DNA of 64,000 bases, taken from the NCBI GenBank assembly GCA_949358305.1, contig OX442314.1, forward strand, positions 50,848,581-50,912,580, written 5' to 3'. A program made the translations under genes and the position numbers. Of the stretch, positions 41,693 to 53,774 are shown piece after piece; positions within the stretch are counted from its first letter, which is position 1, and each line of letters begins with the position of its first letter. The stretch comes from Strigamia acuminata. Lineage: Eukaryota; Arthropoda; Chilopoda; Geophilomorpha; Linotaeniidae. The notes under the pieces were generated by a model. That model searched no databases. It saw only the letters and a program-made list of their open reading frames with translations, and was not told where the DNA came from.

Positions 41693-43857
41693 TACTGTGG
41701 AAATTACGTTATCTGGTTATTAGGGTTTCGGTACGGGGAAACCGGGGTACCGATTTCCGAGGAAAACCGCGGTACCGATTTCCCGGAAAACCCGGTGAGA
41801 AATCACGGTACCGGAAACCGGGAAATTTGAGAAATAACCGGTTCTGTCAAAATTCGTTGTTGAAACGTCTTTTTTGTCATTGAAACGTTACATTTTGTTA
41901 CGTTTCATTGATGAAAATAACCTTTTTTGACAAAAAACAGCCATTGGACATTTCTCCAGTTTGTGACCAAAACGCAGCTTTGAGAGCATCGATAAAACAA
42001 ATACTCGCAGTGAAATTGAAGGCAAACAAAACAAATTACTGCTGATGATTAATAAGAAAAAGACCATCGGAAGTACCCATCTGATCAAACAAGCCAGCGT
42101 GCCTACAACGTTCATAGTGAATTATGTCTACTGGGTTTACATTTGAAAAACACGAAATTATTGTAAATATAGAACCAATCTTCAAAATTAATAATGTTTT
42201 AGATTTACCGGTAGTACTTGTGAGTTTCGACGTTTATAAATCCGTTCTAATCGATTGAAATTAGTTTTAAACTTTTATTTCAATAATTTTGCACATTATC
42301 AATAGTATAAATCCTTTACGGAAAAAATTTAACCAATTCAAAATAAATTGCCATAGTACACGAAGTGACCAAATATATTTCAATGTTAAATTAAAATATT
42401 AAAGAAAATTAAATAAGTGTTCTCAATTTTTCAACAAAAACATCACAAAAGTAAGTTTCTCGGCACAATTTTTGTAGCGACCCTCAAAGACTGTGGTCAT
42501 TCCTTTTTTGGTGATGACCCCTCTACCTCATCTTTGAAACACTCATTTAATTTCGTCACCTTTACTAATTCCGACATCAGTCTTGGTTTTATCACTAAGT
42601 TTTCATCAGCCACAATTTTACGTTCCTTTTTTTTCATTCGCTGTTCATTCGATTTTAATTTCGGATCTTCGGTTGCAATCACTCCTATAATGGCTTCATC
42701 CTAAAAAATTTTGAAAAACATAAAAATCTTAATATCCATGTTTTCTTTGTAAATTTCTTTACTGATTTTTCTAAAAGGTTACGGTTTTTGCGCCTATAAG
42801 TAGCTGTGAGTGCTTTGATACGCATTCCGCTGCTGGACTCGACTCGAATGCCCGACTGAACCATGTCGCACACATCAAACATGGCCGCACCTTGGAGATT
42901 GATCCCAATCTCGTTCGCTCGGTCAAATGAGACAATTGAGAGAATTGAGACAATTGAGATCATCGACCTTAGCAGCGATGACGACGACGACATACATGAT
43001 ATACCGGTAATTACCGTTGGAGTGTTCGACGCCTCGAATTGTTTCGTTTTATTTCACACATGAATGAATGTGGTGTTCAACTTCCGGTTTGTGTAATATC
43101 TAAAAAAAAATGAATTAAGAAATTAATCATACGATTGGAAAGTAGACTTATCTGGTGCAGTTTTTGGTCTACTTTCCAATTACAACGATAAAATTGACAT
43201 TAAAAGTAGTTAAAAGGAAGAAATTGCCAAATTACGGCGAAGTTTTGACAACCCGGAGTGCCATCTGGCGGATTCCGTTTGCTACAATGGATGCCAGAAT
43301 GTTCGTCGCGATACGTTTTTTGATGTTTACTATATCGAAATAAGGTCCAAAAATTCTGGAATTAAGCTCATTTTGAAAGGCAGACAATTCCGCACCAGCC
43401 TGTATTTTTTATATTGCGATTTGGTCGTGAAAAATATCCGATTCGGGCGATCTTAGCGGGCGATCGAATAGGAAATTTACGCAAAATTTGGATTCGACCA
43501 AGAAAAAACCCAATATTTTGAAAATAGGACCGATTAGAATGTTTAAACAAAGTTTCCTGTGTAGATTTTACCGCTGAAAACGATGGTGCTAATAACTTTT
43601 CGATCGGATTAACGGTTGACTTCCTATTAGCAAAAATCTACCTTATTTATGTAATTTTATAAAAGAATGGAGACAGTGATAGGGAAGTGATATAGCAGAA
43701 AAGCCTTTTTCCAAAAACGTAGTTTTTTTGTTTTACTTGTTTCGTTTAAAGTATTCATTTGTTTCTTTGTTTGGATATACTTTAGAATTGGCCCCACTTC
43801 AAAATGCGTCCAAAATTTGGTTACTTACCAAATAAAGCCTCTTGAGCTCGAAAATAT
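41693..43857 (+). repeat. Repeat R1, copy 2
   Basis: Starts with 'tactgtggaaattacgttat', then a stretch of ggtaccgg/ccggggtacc motifs (41725-41850), then the anchors listed for copy 1. The + strand ORF 42863-43063 has a motif IEIIDLSSDDDDD like a SUMO-interaction motif. The minus strand keeps the alternative split exon (GMRIKALTATYRRKNRN; donor gtaaag; next exon from about 42703). The CCTAA tract and Tc1 relic seen after copies 1 and 3 are missing. Confidence 0.8.
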
Positions 43858-43944
43858 AGAAATTCCTCTCGCCATGCATAATTCTCGATTCGAAAATTTT
43901 GTTCTCTTTCTACTGGCGCCACCCGTTGCCGCTTTACGAACTAA

Positions 43945-44970
43945 CAAGGGGAGAGCACCAATAAGCTATCACAGATTGTTGTAATATTAAACAAGAAGGA
44001 TTGTTATATCATGCTGAATGAGACCCTAAAATAATTTCATTCCATGAACAGCCAACAATGCAAACAATGAGCTGAAAGTTGGCACTATTTTGTCTGTGTA
44101 TACATCAAATCTGAGCAATCAGGCCTAGTGTATGAATACTGTAAACAACAGTTGCTAGGTAAAAAATAGTTCCAAGATCCAAGTTCAATTTTACCATTTG
44201 AGATTCAATGATGTCATTTCCTCTTTTGATATCACATGACATATGACATCAGAACTTCGTTCAACAACATGACTGTCTTCATGAAGACAATAATAGTTTG
44301 TAGTGGTGGTTCAGTGGTTAAGGCAATGAACCAGGAATCTTTCCACACAGGTTCAAATCCTGTTGGGTGTGAAAATTTTTACATTTATTTTTTGTTAAAT
44401 TTTAGCAGTTATTTTAATGTTTGTAATTTTATATTTGTTAAAAAATTAAAATTAACCAAATTAAAATTTTCTGGAAACAAATATAAAATTACAAACATTA
44501 AAATAACTGCTAAAATTTAACAAAAAATAAATGTAAATATATTCACACCCAACAGGATTTGAACCTGTGTGGAAAGATTCCTGGTCCATTGCCTTAACCA
44601 CTGAACCACCACTACAAACTATTATTGTCTTCATGAAGACAGTCATGTTGTTGAACAAAGTTCTGATGTCATATGTCATGTGATATCAAAAGAGGAAATG
44701 ACATCATTGAATCTCAAATGATAAAATTGAACTTGGATCTTGGAACTATTTTTTACCTAGCAACTGTTGTTTACAGTATTCATACACTAGGCCTGATTGC
44801 TCAGATTTGATGTATACACAGACAAAATAGTGCCAACTTTCAGCTCATTGTTTGCATTGTTGGCTGTTCATGGAATGAAATTATTTTAGGGTCTCATTCA
44901 GCATGATATAACAATCCTTCTTGTTTAATATTACAACAATCTGTGATAGCTTATTGGTGCTCTCCCCTTG
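43945..44970. mobile_element. 1-kb near-perfect palindromic DNA transposon with tRNA-like arms
   Basis: Two arms of about 510 bp meet at about 44458 and are inverted copies of each other with only scattered mismatches. Ends CAAGGGGAGAGC / GCTCTCCCCTTG. Flanked by TAA on both sides (43942-43944 and 44971-44973), the 3-bp duplication typical of PIF/Harbinger. Each arm contains a tRNA-like segment (about 44298-44375 + and 44543-44622 -) with box-B-like ggttcaaatcc and a T-stem that pairs. It is inserted in the upstream region of zinc-finger gene B and has no transposase. Confidence 0.85.
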
Positions 44971-45059
44971 TAAGCATCAAACGTCAAATGCAGTCATAAA
45001 TCATGTTCCATAAAAGTACAAAATTTATATTTATTTTTAAACTTTTTGGTTGGCTCATT

Positions 45060-46291
45060 ATGGCTACTTCGGGGATATTTCGGGGCTGCTTTGCGGTATT
45101 TGTTTCCTTCCAGGTCACGTCCATCAAAGTGATGTTTATTTTTTCCCTTCTTTTTTCAGTCGCCGCCCGACACATTGTCGTCACCACCACAACCACCGAC
45201 CTGGAGGGCAGTGAATGCCATATCGTCTTCGTTGGTGCAATCGTCTTCATCGTCGACATCATCGACGTTGTTGCCGTTGCAACAACAGTTGCCGCGAATT
45301 CTGTGGCCGCTACCACACGCTATCTTATCGATACCGCGCCTCATCATACCTCCCGAGTCCACCACCTCCACGACACACCCGCCAATACCCAAGTCGACGC
45401 AGACCAAGAGCCGCTCCACCGGCAATGCGGTGCCCAAGGTACCCGACAAGGTGTCTGGGATAAAGCGACCCGGGAACACAAAACCGACGAACCAGCAAAA
45501 AAAGGAGGCGATGAGGGCGAGTCTGCTCAAGTCGACGAGGAAGGCGGTGAGGGAGGTGCTGCTGGCAAAAGGGGTGCTGCAGGAGGGAGTCAAGTCAGAC
45601 TATTGTGCCTTGTGCACTAAACGCCCGGATAGTAAGAAACATCTATTCATTTATTTATTTATTTATTTAATTTTAATCTTCTTTTTCTTTTTCTGTTTTT
45701 TCCCCCTCCCTCTACGCACTCTAGTGAAGTATAGAGGCTTCTTTTACAAAGACGCATATAGCCACAATGGACAGCGCCACAAAATCTACACAGACGCAGC
45801 CGCTCCCGTCCGAATGTATCTGCGGGAGTACTCGCGCGATCCTGATCGTCTGTTGTTGGTGAGTATTTAACTCCTTCGCCTGCGTACTAGTTAACTAAAT
45901 CGTGTTTTTTTAGGTGCTTAAACAGATGTACCGCGACCTTAAAGGACGGTGTCCGTTTTGTGCCGCGAGACCCTCGGAAGAGGACCTGACCACGCATTGG
46001 GTGGATGCCCACAAATACTACACCGATCCACCGCCAGGGACGTTGGAGGATGTTGGGGGCGACGACGATAACAACCAGTCATCGTTTTCCTCCTCGTCAC
46101 AAAACGTAGTACTGATGCGATGGTTGCGGTCGTCGAGAGTGGTTCCGGTCGTGGGTGGCAGCGGTATCGGAGGTGGCGGTGGCGGAGAAGACGATGAATT
46201 TGTGGAGGATGGTGATGACGGAAAAAGGCGAGCGAAGAAAAGGAAGGGGAAGGGGAAGACGAGTGACCTCAAGAAAAGAAGAAGGAATTAG
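45060..46291 (+). CDS. Zinc-finger gene copy B (unrecognised family)
   Basis: Four exons by phase and GT-AG sites: 45060-45113, 45160-45631, 45725-45858 and 45914-46291, giving about 345 residues. Exon 1 encodes MATSGIFRGCFAVFVSFQ. Exon 2 is Ser/Pro-rich and then basic, ending in YCALCTKRPDS. Exon 3 gives YRGFFYKDAYSHNGQRHKIY, which supplies His residues for an atypical C2H2 finger. Exon 4 carries CPFCAARPSEEDLTTHWVDAH, an acidic Gly-rich stretch and a Lys/Arg tail. All four junctions keep frame, which supports a real gene. The promoter side is interrupted by the palindromic transposon at 43945-44970. Function not known; nucleic-acid or protein binding in the nucleus is an inference. Confidence 0.75.
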
Positions 46292-46613
46292 GAGAAAAAC
46301 TACTCTTTTTTTTATTTTATTCAATTTTATTTATTTATTTATAAGTATTTGTTTGGTCTGGTTTTGTATTATCATCATTATTACTGTTGTCATTACTATT
46401 ATCGTTATTATTATTATTATTATAATCATTATTTGTCTTGTATTTATATCTATACGCATGTGCAGTTTTCGCCTATTTTCTCACATTAAATTGCATGTTT
46501 GAGTAAAAAAAATTTTTGTTTGATTAAGTATTTCTCAAACCAATAAAAGGAAGGGAAAATATGATTGTGGATTTTATCTCTGGAAAAAACATGTGTTATT
46601 GTTACACGATGTG

Positions 46614-48369
46614 TGTGACGATTCTACTTTTGGCTGATTTAATAGCCATTTAAGATAGATAAATAATCGGTTTAAACAAGACGTTGCTAGGAGTAGCAAC
46701 AACCTAACCGAGATAAGCTTACAGAAGTCTGTGTAAAAATAAGAACTCATGACTGAGCAGAAATAACTTACAGTTTCCTTAGTGTGACATAACATATTTA
46801 TTACTAAATATTAATGATAACAAAGATGGGTTCTGACGCGTGTAAACGGGCGGCATCAACTGGTTGAGGATCCGGGCGAAGCCAGAGGGGTACGGCTGAC
46901 TTGCGGCATCGTCACAAATAGCGCTACGGAGACGTATTTGGTCCGCAGCTTGAGTATCTAAATAATGCGAAGAGTCCTTCGCAGGAATAGGAATATTCGG
47001 CAGAATATTCCATTGTTTCAAACGAATAAATGTAAAGTGATTAATGTAATATAACAAATGAATTGTTATATAAATATTAATTGGGCGGGGACCGTCACGA
47101 CAATTGAGAGAACGTCGCGGGAGTTGTTGAGACTCCATCCGCCAGCATGCCTTACGACGACAAGATCTCGTGATCAGGCGCCGAGTATTTAATTGTACGC
47201 TTTTAGTTCGCTATCGGTGGTACCAACCACCAGGTAAACATTTCTATGGACTTACCGGGTTTGAAAGATATTGCCAATACAGGATTACCAATGCCCGAGT
47301 AATTTGTTTAGCACAGTGTTGTTCAACTCCTGTTCACGGGTTACTAACCCGGAGGGTACGATGGGGCGGGGACCGTCACGACGGTCGAGAGAACCATCGC
47401 GGGAGGATTTGACTCCTCCATCCGCCAGCATGCCTTACGATGACGGGATCAGCAGATCGAGCACCGGGTAAAATATTATTTGGCCACTGCCGTTGGATTA
47501 CCATTATCCAGGTAGTTATTTTATCGCAACATCTTTAGATATTACTCACGGGCTACCAACCCGGCGTGTTACCTGTGCATTAGGCCTTTACCGACTTTTA
47601 ACGAGCGGAAGGACCAATCGTAGAAAGACGGGAACCTGCGAGGGCTGTTTACAACAGCCATCCTGCAGCGGACTGAGGCCAGTTAGCTGAGGGACCTACT
47701 TTCATTTAGCAAGGTCGTACTGTATACGACCGTTATATTAAGCCACCGTACGAAATCCTACTGTCCCGTAGAACAGCTGGCTAACGTTACGGGGCCATTT
47801 CATGCGAATGCATGTCTATTACCGGAGTTAGCCTTCCCGAAATAGCCCTACAACAGCAATAACAAATAGTAATGAATACTAACTGTGGAGAGCTGAGGTG
47901 GCCTGATGTGTCGATAGAGAATAATGAAATCAAACGATAACAATTCAACTACAGACAATATACAAGTTCAGTTATCAAGCCAGGGGGGTTAGTGGGTGAG
48001 AAACTGGAGCTTATATAGTTCTGTAGAACTACTAGATTGGCGACAGCCAATCAGCGTACGAATCGGCGGATTCGTGGGTCACTAGTCCGGACCTAATATA
48101 TGACTATGTCCAGATGGGCCCAGTTGGGGTCCGGAAGGGTCCGATTGGTTCCCTTCGACAGGTAAGTAATGTGGATATTGATTCAATAGAACCAACTTTG
48201 TCAAGTAAATAATACTTAGTTTATATCGAATAAAATAGTTATATTTTATTCACCGTGTCCAAGTAATAATTTATTACGTTTCTAGTTTCATCGAGTTTGA
48301 ATTACGCGCGTTTGGTAAACAGCGCCATCTGTTGTGAACATTGATAAATACTGATTTGTAATCATCACA
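46614..48369 (+). repeat. Solo LTR, 1.76 kb, downstream of gene B
   Basis: Present only in copy B of the tandem unit: genes A and C read across the site without it. Ends TGTGACGAT ... ATCATCACA, flanked by TGTG (46610-46613 and 48370-48373). Inside are two direct repeats of about 85 bp (47085-47170 and 47360-47450, both containing 'catccgccagcatgcctta'). A TATA-like ttatatagttc lies near 48010. No coding capacity. Orientation is a guess from the TATA-like site. Confidence 0.7.
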
Positions 48370-48370
48370 T

Positions 48371-50925
48371 GTGTACTGTGGAAATTACGTTATCTGGTTA
48401 TTAGGGTTTCGGTACGGGGAAACCGGGGTACCTATTTTCGGGGAAACCGGGATACCGATTTCCCGGGAAACCCGGTGAGAAGTCACGGTACCGGGAACCG
48501 GGAAATTTGAGAAATAACCGGTTCCTTCAAAATTCGTTGTTGAAATGTCTTTTTTGTCATTTAAACGTTACATTTTGTTACGTTTTATTGATGAAAATGA
48601 CCATTTTTGTCGAAAAACAGCCATTGGACATTTCTCCAGTTTGTGACCAAAACGCAGCTTTAAGCATCGGTAAAACAAATACTCGCAGTGAAATTGAAGG
48701 TAAACGAAACAAATTACTGCTGATGATTAACCTTCCCATAGCCATGGTGGGTCAAAAAAATTATAGAAGTGCAAAAATCACTGTAATTCTTTTTTTCCTG
48801 AAAATTAATTAATGAGGTTAACTTTTATTCCTCAAAAACATTTTTTTCTTATTTTATAATGTCTAAATACAAATAGTTTTTCAATAATTAATAAGATAAT
48901 TTAATATTTATAACATAAAACACCCTTAATGGGAGCGCCGTACACCACTTTGCCATCTGTTTGCACTAGGTGGCGTATTAAAATTAGTCCTAAAACATGT
49001 GCTTTTACCAGGAAAAATGCGATTGCACCAGGAAAAATGTGATTGTGCACATGTGCAGAAGGATTTTTAAAAGAAGGCAGAAATGACCGACCTTAGCTAG
49101 CAATGGTGGAAACTAGGCTTGGCTATGGGAAGGAAGTACCCATCTGATCAAACAAGCCAGCATGCCTACAAAGTTCATCGTAAATTATGTCTATGGGGTT
49201 TACATTTGAAAAACACGAATTTATTGTAAAGATAGAACCAATCTTCAAAATTAATAATTTTTTAGATTTAGTACTTTTAAGTTTCGACGTTTATATCTCC
49301 GTTCTAATCGATTGAAATTTGTTTTAAACTTTTCTTTCAATTTTTTTGCACATTATCAATAATATAAATCCTTTACTGAAAAAATTTAACCAATTCAAAA
49401 TAAATTGCCATAGTACATGAAGTGAACAAATAAATTTCAATGTTAAATTAAAATATTAAAGAAAATTAAATAAGTGTTCTCAATTTTTCAACAAAAACAT
49501 CACAAAACTAAGTTTCTCGCCAGAATTTTTGTAGCGACCCTAAAAGACTGTGGTCAACACCCTACTATGCCATCTTTGAAACACACATTTAATTTCGCCA
49601 CCTTTTCTAATTCCATTCTACGACATCAGTTTTAGTTGAAATTCTTTCCGTTTTATCACTAACAAGTTTTCATCAGCGACAATTTTACCTTCCTTATTTT
49701 TCGGTCGCTGTTCATTCGATTTTAATTTCGGATCTTGAGTTGCATTCACTCCTTTAATGGCTTCATCCTAAAAAAATTTGAGAAAATTAAAAATCTTAAT
49801 ATCCATATTTTCTTTGTAAATTTCTTTACTGATTTTTCTAAAACTAATCGGTTTTTGCGCCTATAAGTAGCTGTGATTGCTTTGATACGCATTCCGCTGC
49901 TGGACTCGACTCGAATGCCCGACTGAACCATTTCGCACACATCAAACATGGCCGCACCTTGGAAATTGGTCCCAATCTCGTTCGATCGGTCATCAATAGA
50001 GATCATCAACATTACCAGCGATGACGATGACGACATACATGATTTACCGGTAATTGTAATGCCGTAATTACCGTTGGAGTGTTCGACGCCTCCATTTGTT
50101 TCGTTTTATTTCACACATGAATGTATGTGGGGTTCAACTTCCGGTTTGTGTAATATCTGAAAAAATGAATTAAGAAATTAATCATACGATTGGAAAGTAG
50201 ACTTTTCTGGTGCAGTTTTTGGTCTATTTTCCAATTACAACCATAACATTGACATTAAAAGTAGTTAAAAGGAAGAAATTGCCAAATTACGGCGAAGTTT
50301 TGACAAACCGGAGCGCCGTTTGCTACAATGGATGCCAAAATGTTCGTCGCGATAGGTTTTTTGATGTTTACTATATCGAAATGAGGTCCAAAAATTCTGG
50401 AATCAAGCTCATTTTAAAGGGCGGACAATTCCGCACGAGCCTGTATTTTTTATATTGCATTTCGGTCGTGAAAAAGATCCGATTCGGACGATCTTAGCGG
50501 GCGATCGAATAGGAAATTTCTGCAAAATTTGGATTCGGCATTCGACCAAGAAAAAACCCAATATTTTCAAAAAAGGACCGATTAGAATGTTTAAACAAAG
50601 TTTCCTGTGTAGATTTTGCCGCTGAAAATGATGGTGCTAATAACTTTTTGATCGGATTAACGGTTGACTTTTTATTAGCAAAAATCGATCTTATTTCTGT
50701 AATTTTATCAAAAAGAATTGAGACAGTGATAGAGAAGTGATATAGCATAAAAGCCTTTTTCCAAAAACGTAGTTTCTTTGTTTTACTTGTTTCGTTTACA
50801 GTATTCATTTGTTTCTTTGTTTGGATATACTTTAGAATTGGGCCCACTTCAAAATGCGTCCAGAATTTGGTTACTTACCAAATAAAGTCTATTGAGTTCG
50901 AAAATGATACTCAAAAGTGTCGGAA
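48371..50925 (+). repeat. Repeat R1, copy 3
   Basis: Same order as copies 1 and 2, interrupted by a small transposon at 48731-49133. The SUMO-interaction-like + strand ORF is broken here, while the minus-strand block GMRIKAITATYRRKNR is kept. Confidence 0.8.
48731..49133. mobile_element. MITE inside R1 copy 3
   Basis: About 403 bp with terminal inverted repeats CCTTCCCATAGCCA / TGGCTATGGGAAGG. Absent from the same place in R1 copies 1 and 2, which proves insertion. No ORF. The target duplication is unclear. Confidence 0.75.
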
Positions 50926-50927
50926 AT

Positions 50928-51176
50928 TAACCGAATCTAACCTAACTTAACCTGGCCTAACCTATCCTTAACCTAACCTAACCTAACTCCCCCATTCCAT
51001 GCTGCCAAAATTGATACTCTAATAGCTGAAAAAGTCTCTCTTAGTGTAATTGCAAGTCGGTTGAACAGAGCAAGGTCTACCATATCACAATACATTAATG
51101 GCAAAAGTAGTTTGACTGGTGGAAAGAAGTGAGGGAGTAAAAGCAAACTGAAAAAACGTTATCTGCGATGCATTTT
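50928..51176 (+). pseudogene. CCTAA tract and truncated Tc1-like HTH relic
   Basis: Copy of 28041-28300: a degenerate CCTAA tract (50928-50995) followed by the Tc1-like first HTH (SVIASRLNRARSTISQYINGK). It is cut off at 51176 by the next insertion. An in-frame stop (ggaaagaagtga) is present. Confidence 0.65.
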
Positions 51177-51622
51177 CAGTACCGCGTACCGGGACCGCGG
51201 TACTTTGAAAAACTCGTGTACTGCAGACCGATTTTGCGGTAAATCAATGCTTTTACTTCCATTTGATTAATTTTTACCTTAAGTTTTAATTAAATTTATT
51301 TTATTTCAGAAATCTGCAAGATACGAATAAAAAGAAGATTTGTTCGTTTATTTCTTATTATATGGTGGCTTAGGCCTACATATGCTTGGAAGAATTTTTT
51401 GTTTAATTAGAAATAAACGAAAAAATTCTCTTCTTTTTTTTCGCATCTTGAAGATTTCTGAAATAAAATAAATAGTGTTAAAACTTAAGGTAAAATTTAA
51501 TCAAATAGGAGAAAAAGCAAAAAAATACGAGAATATCGTATTTTCTCGCTTTTTCTCGTGGACAGCGAGATGTACCGCGATCCCGACCCGATACCGGTAC
51601 TGCACCGGGATCACGGTATCAC
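51177..51622. mobile_element. Foldback MITE with GTACCGG-rich ends
   Basis: Both ends are rich in gtaccg/ccgggaccg motifs. Internal arms of about 80 bp (about 51265-51345 and 51420-51510) are inverted copies, for example tttcagaaatctgcaagat versus atcttgaagatttctgaaa. No ORF. Related GGTACCGG motifs begin each R1 copy. Confidence 0.65.
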
Positions 51623-51836
51623 ACACGTAACAAACAGCTTTTGACGTCTCATTGGTTCTTACCGGGAAGAAATTCCTCTCGCCATGCACAATTTTCGATT
51701 CGAGAATTTTGTTCTTTTGCTACTGGCGCCACCTGTTGCCGCTTTACGAACAAAGCATCAAACGTCAAATTCAGCCATAAATCATGTTCCATAAAAGTAG
51801 AAATTTAAATTTATGTTTAAACTTGGTTGGCTCATT

Positions 51837-52962
51837 ATGGCTACTTCGGGGCTATTTCGGGGCTGCTTCGCGGTATTTGTTTCCTTCCAAGTCACGTCCA
51901 ACAAAATGATGTTTATTTTTTTCCTTCTTTTTTCAGTCGCCGCCCGACACATCGACGTCGTCACCACAACCACTGACCCGGAGGGCAGTGAATGCCATAT
52001 CGTCCCCGTCAATGCAATTGTCCTCATCGTCGGCATCGTCGCGAATTCTGCGGCCGCTACCACGCGCTATCATTTTGATACCGCGCCTCATCATACCTCC
52101 CGAGTTCAGCAGCTCCACGACACACCCGCCAATACCCAAGTCGATGCAGACCAGGAGCTGCACCACCGGCAATGCGGTGCCCAAGGTACCCGACAAGGTG
52201 TCTGGAATGAAGCGACCCGGGAACACAACACCGACTAACCAACAAAAAGAAGAGGCGATGAGGGCGAGTCTGCTCAAGTCGGCGAGGAAGGCGAGGAAGG
52301 CGGCGAAGGAGGTGCTGGAGGAGGGAGACTATTGTGCCTTGTGCACTAAACGCCCGGATAGTAAGAAACATCTATTTATTTATTTATTTATTTCATTTTA
52401 ATCTTCTTTTTCTTTTTCTGTTTTTTCCCCCTCCTTCTATGCACTCTAGTGATGTATAAAGGCTTCTTTTACAAAAGAGCATATAGCCACCGTAGACAGC
52501 GCCACAAAATCTTAAAAGACGCAGCCGATCCCGTCCGATTTTATCTGCGGGAGTACTCGCAGGATCCCGATCGTCTGTTGTTGGTGAGAATTTGACTCTT
52601 TCGCCTGCGTACTAGTTAACTAATTCGTGTTTTTTTAGGTGCTTAAACAGGTGTACCGCGACCTTAAAGGACGCTGTCCGTTTTGTGCCGCGAGACCGTC
52701 GGTCGAGGAATTGACCACGCATTGGATGGATGCCCACAAATACTACACCGATCCACCGCCAGGGACGTTGAAGGATGTTGGGGGCGACGACGATGACGAC
52801 CAGTCATCGTATTCCTCTTCGTCACAAAACGTAGTGCCGATGCGATGGTTGCGGTCGTCGAGAGTGGTTCCGGTCGTGGGTGGCAGCCGCATCGGCAGTG
52901 GGTCGAAGAAAAGGAAGGGAAAGGGAAAGACGAGTGACCTCAAGAAAAAGAGGAGGGATTAG
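51837..52962 (+). CDS. Zinc-finger gene copy C (unrecognised family)
   Basis: Exons 51837-51890, 51937-52360, 52450-52583 and 52639-52962, about 311 residues, with the same junctions and phases as copy B. The Ser/Pro region and the acidic linker are shorter. Finger residues are kept: YCALCTKRPDS plus YSHRRQRHKI, and CPFCAARPSVEELTTHWMDAH. The basic tail is KKRKGKGKTSDLKKKRRD. Its upstream region (51622-51836) is free of insertions. Of the three copies it has the least disturbed flanks. Confidence 0.75.
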
Positions 52963-53276
52963 GAGCAAAACTACTCTTTTATTTTATTTAATTTTATTTA
53001 TTTATTTATAAGTTTTTGTTTGGTCTGGTTTTGTATTATCATCATTATTACTGTTGTCATTACTATTATTGTTATTACTGTTATTATAATCATTATTTGT
53101 CTTGTATTTATATCCATACGCGTTTTCACCTATTTTCGCCTATTTTCTCACATTAAATTGCATGTTTAAGTAAAAAAAAAATTTTGTATTTCTGAAAGCG
53201 ATAAAAGGAAGGGAAAATGTGATTGTGGATTTTACCCCTGGAGAAGAAAAAAACGTGTTATTGTTACGCGATGTGC

Positions 53277-53465
53277 ACTGTGGAAATTAAGTTATCTGGC
53301 TATTACGGTTTTGGTACCGGGAAACCGGGGTACCGATTTTTTAGGAAAGTGAGAAATCACGATACCAGGAATCGGGAAATCTGAGAAATAACCGGTTCCG
53401 TCAAAAATTCGTTGTTGAAACGTTTTTTTTGTCATTGAAACGTTACGGTACATTTTGTTACGTCA
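53277..53465 (+). repeat. Truncated fourth R1 start
   Basis: Begins at the same junction as copies 2 and 3 (actgtggaaatta, then ggtaccggg-type motifs and 'gttgttgaaacgt'). It stops at about 53465, marking the right end of the tandem array. Confidence 0.75.
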
Positions 53466-53766
53466 GTGAATCAGCTTTCATTTCATCTGTTGTCACAAAA
53501 TTCAGTCGCACGTTTCCCAATTCGATTTCATCTTTCACAAACATGTATTTCCTTAAAACTCGTCGTCGTCCGCTTGAACAATTGCTGTCACGTCCAGTAC
53601 ATACATTTGGTCACGTCTGGTCGCTGACATTACAATTGACCCGTCACTTCCAATAACCCACGCTCGTTCTTCATCAAAAGAGATTTTCAACCCTTTTAGA
53701 CCTAGTCCATATACTGAAATCAGATTGCCCCACAAGCTAGGAACATAAATTCGGCCAAATTTACAT
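53466..53766 (-). pseudogene. Copia pol relic (two pieces)
   Basis: Minus strand 53766-53553 reads NLISVYGLGLKGLKISFDEE ... MYVLDV, matching the pre-integrase domain of Copia pol. Positions 53548-53466 read ELGNVRLNFVTTDEMKADSL, which matches the extreme C-terminus of Copia RNase H. The whole region between them is deleted, so this is an internal-deletion relic. Confidence 0.65.
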
Positions 53767-53774
53767 CAATCAGT

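Noticed and set aside
44298-44375. Functional tRNA gene
   Set aside because: Box B and the T-arm are good, but the acceptor stem does not pair and the segment is duplicated within a palindromic transposon.
47170-47690. Short ORFs in the solo LTR at 46614-48369
   Set aside because: No family motif, frames overlap the internal direct repeats, and the segment has LTR-like ends with target duplication.
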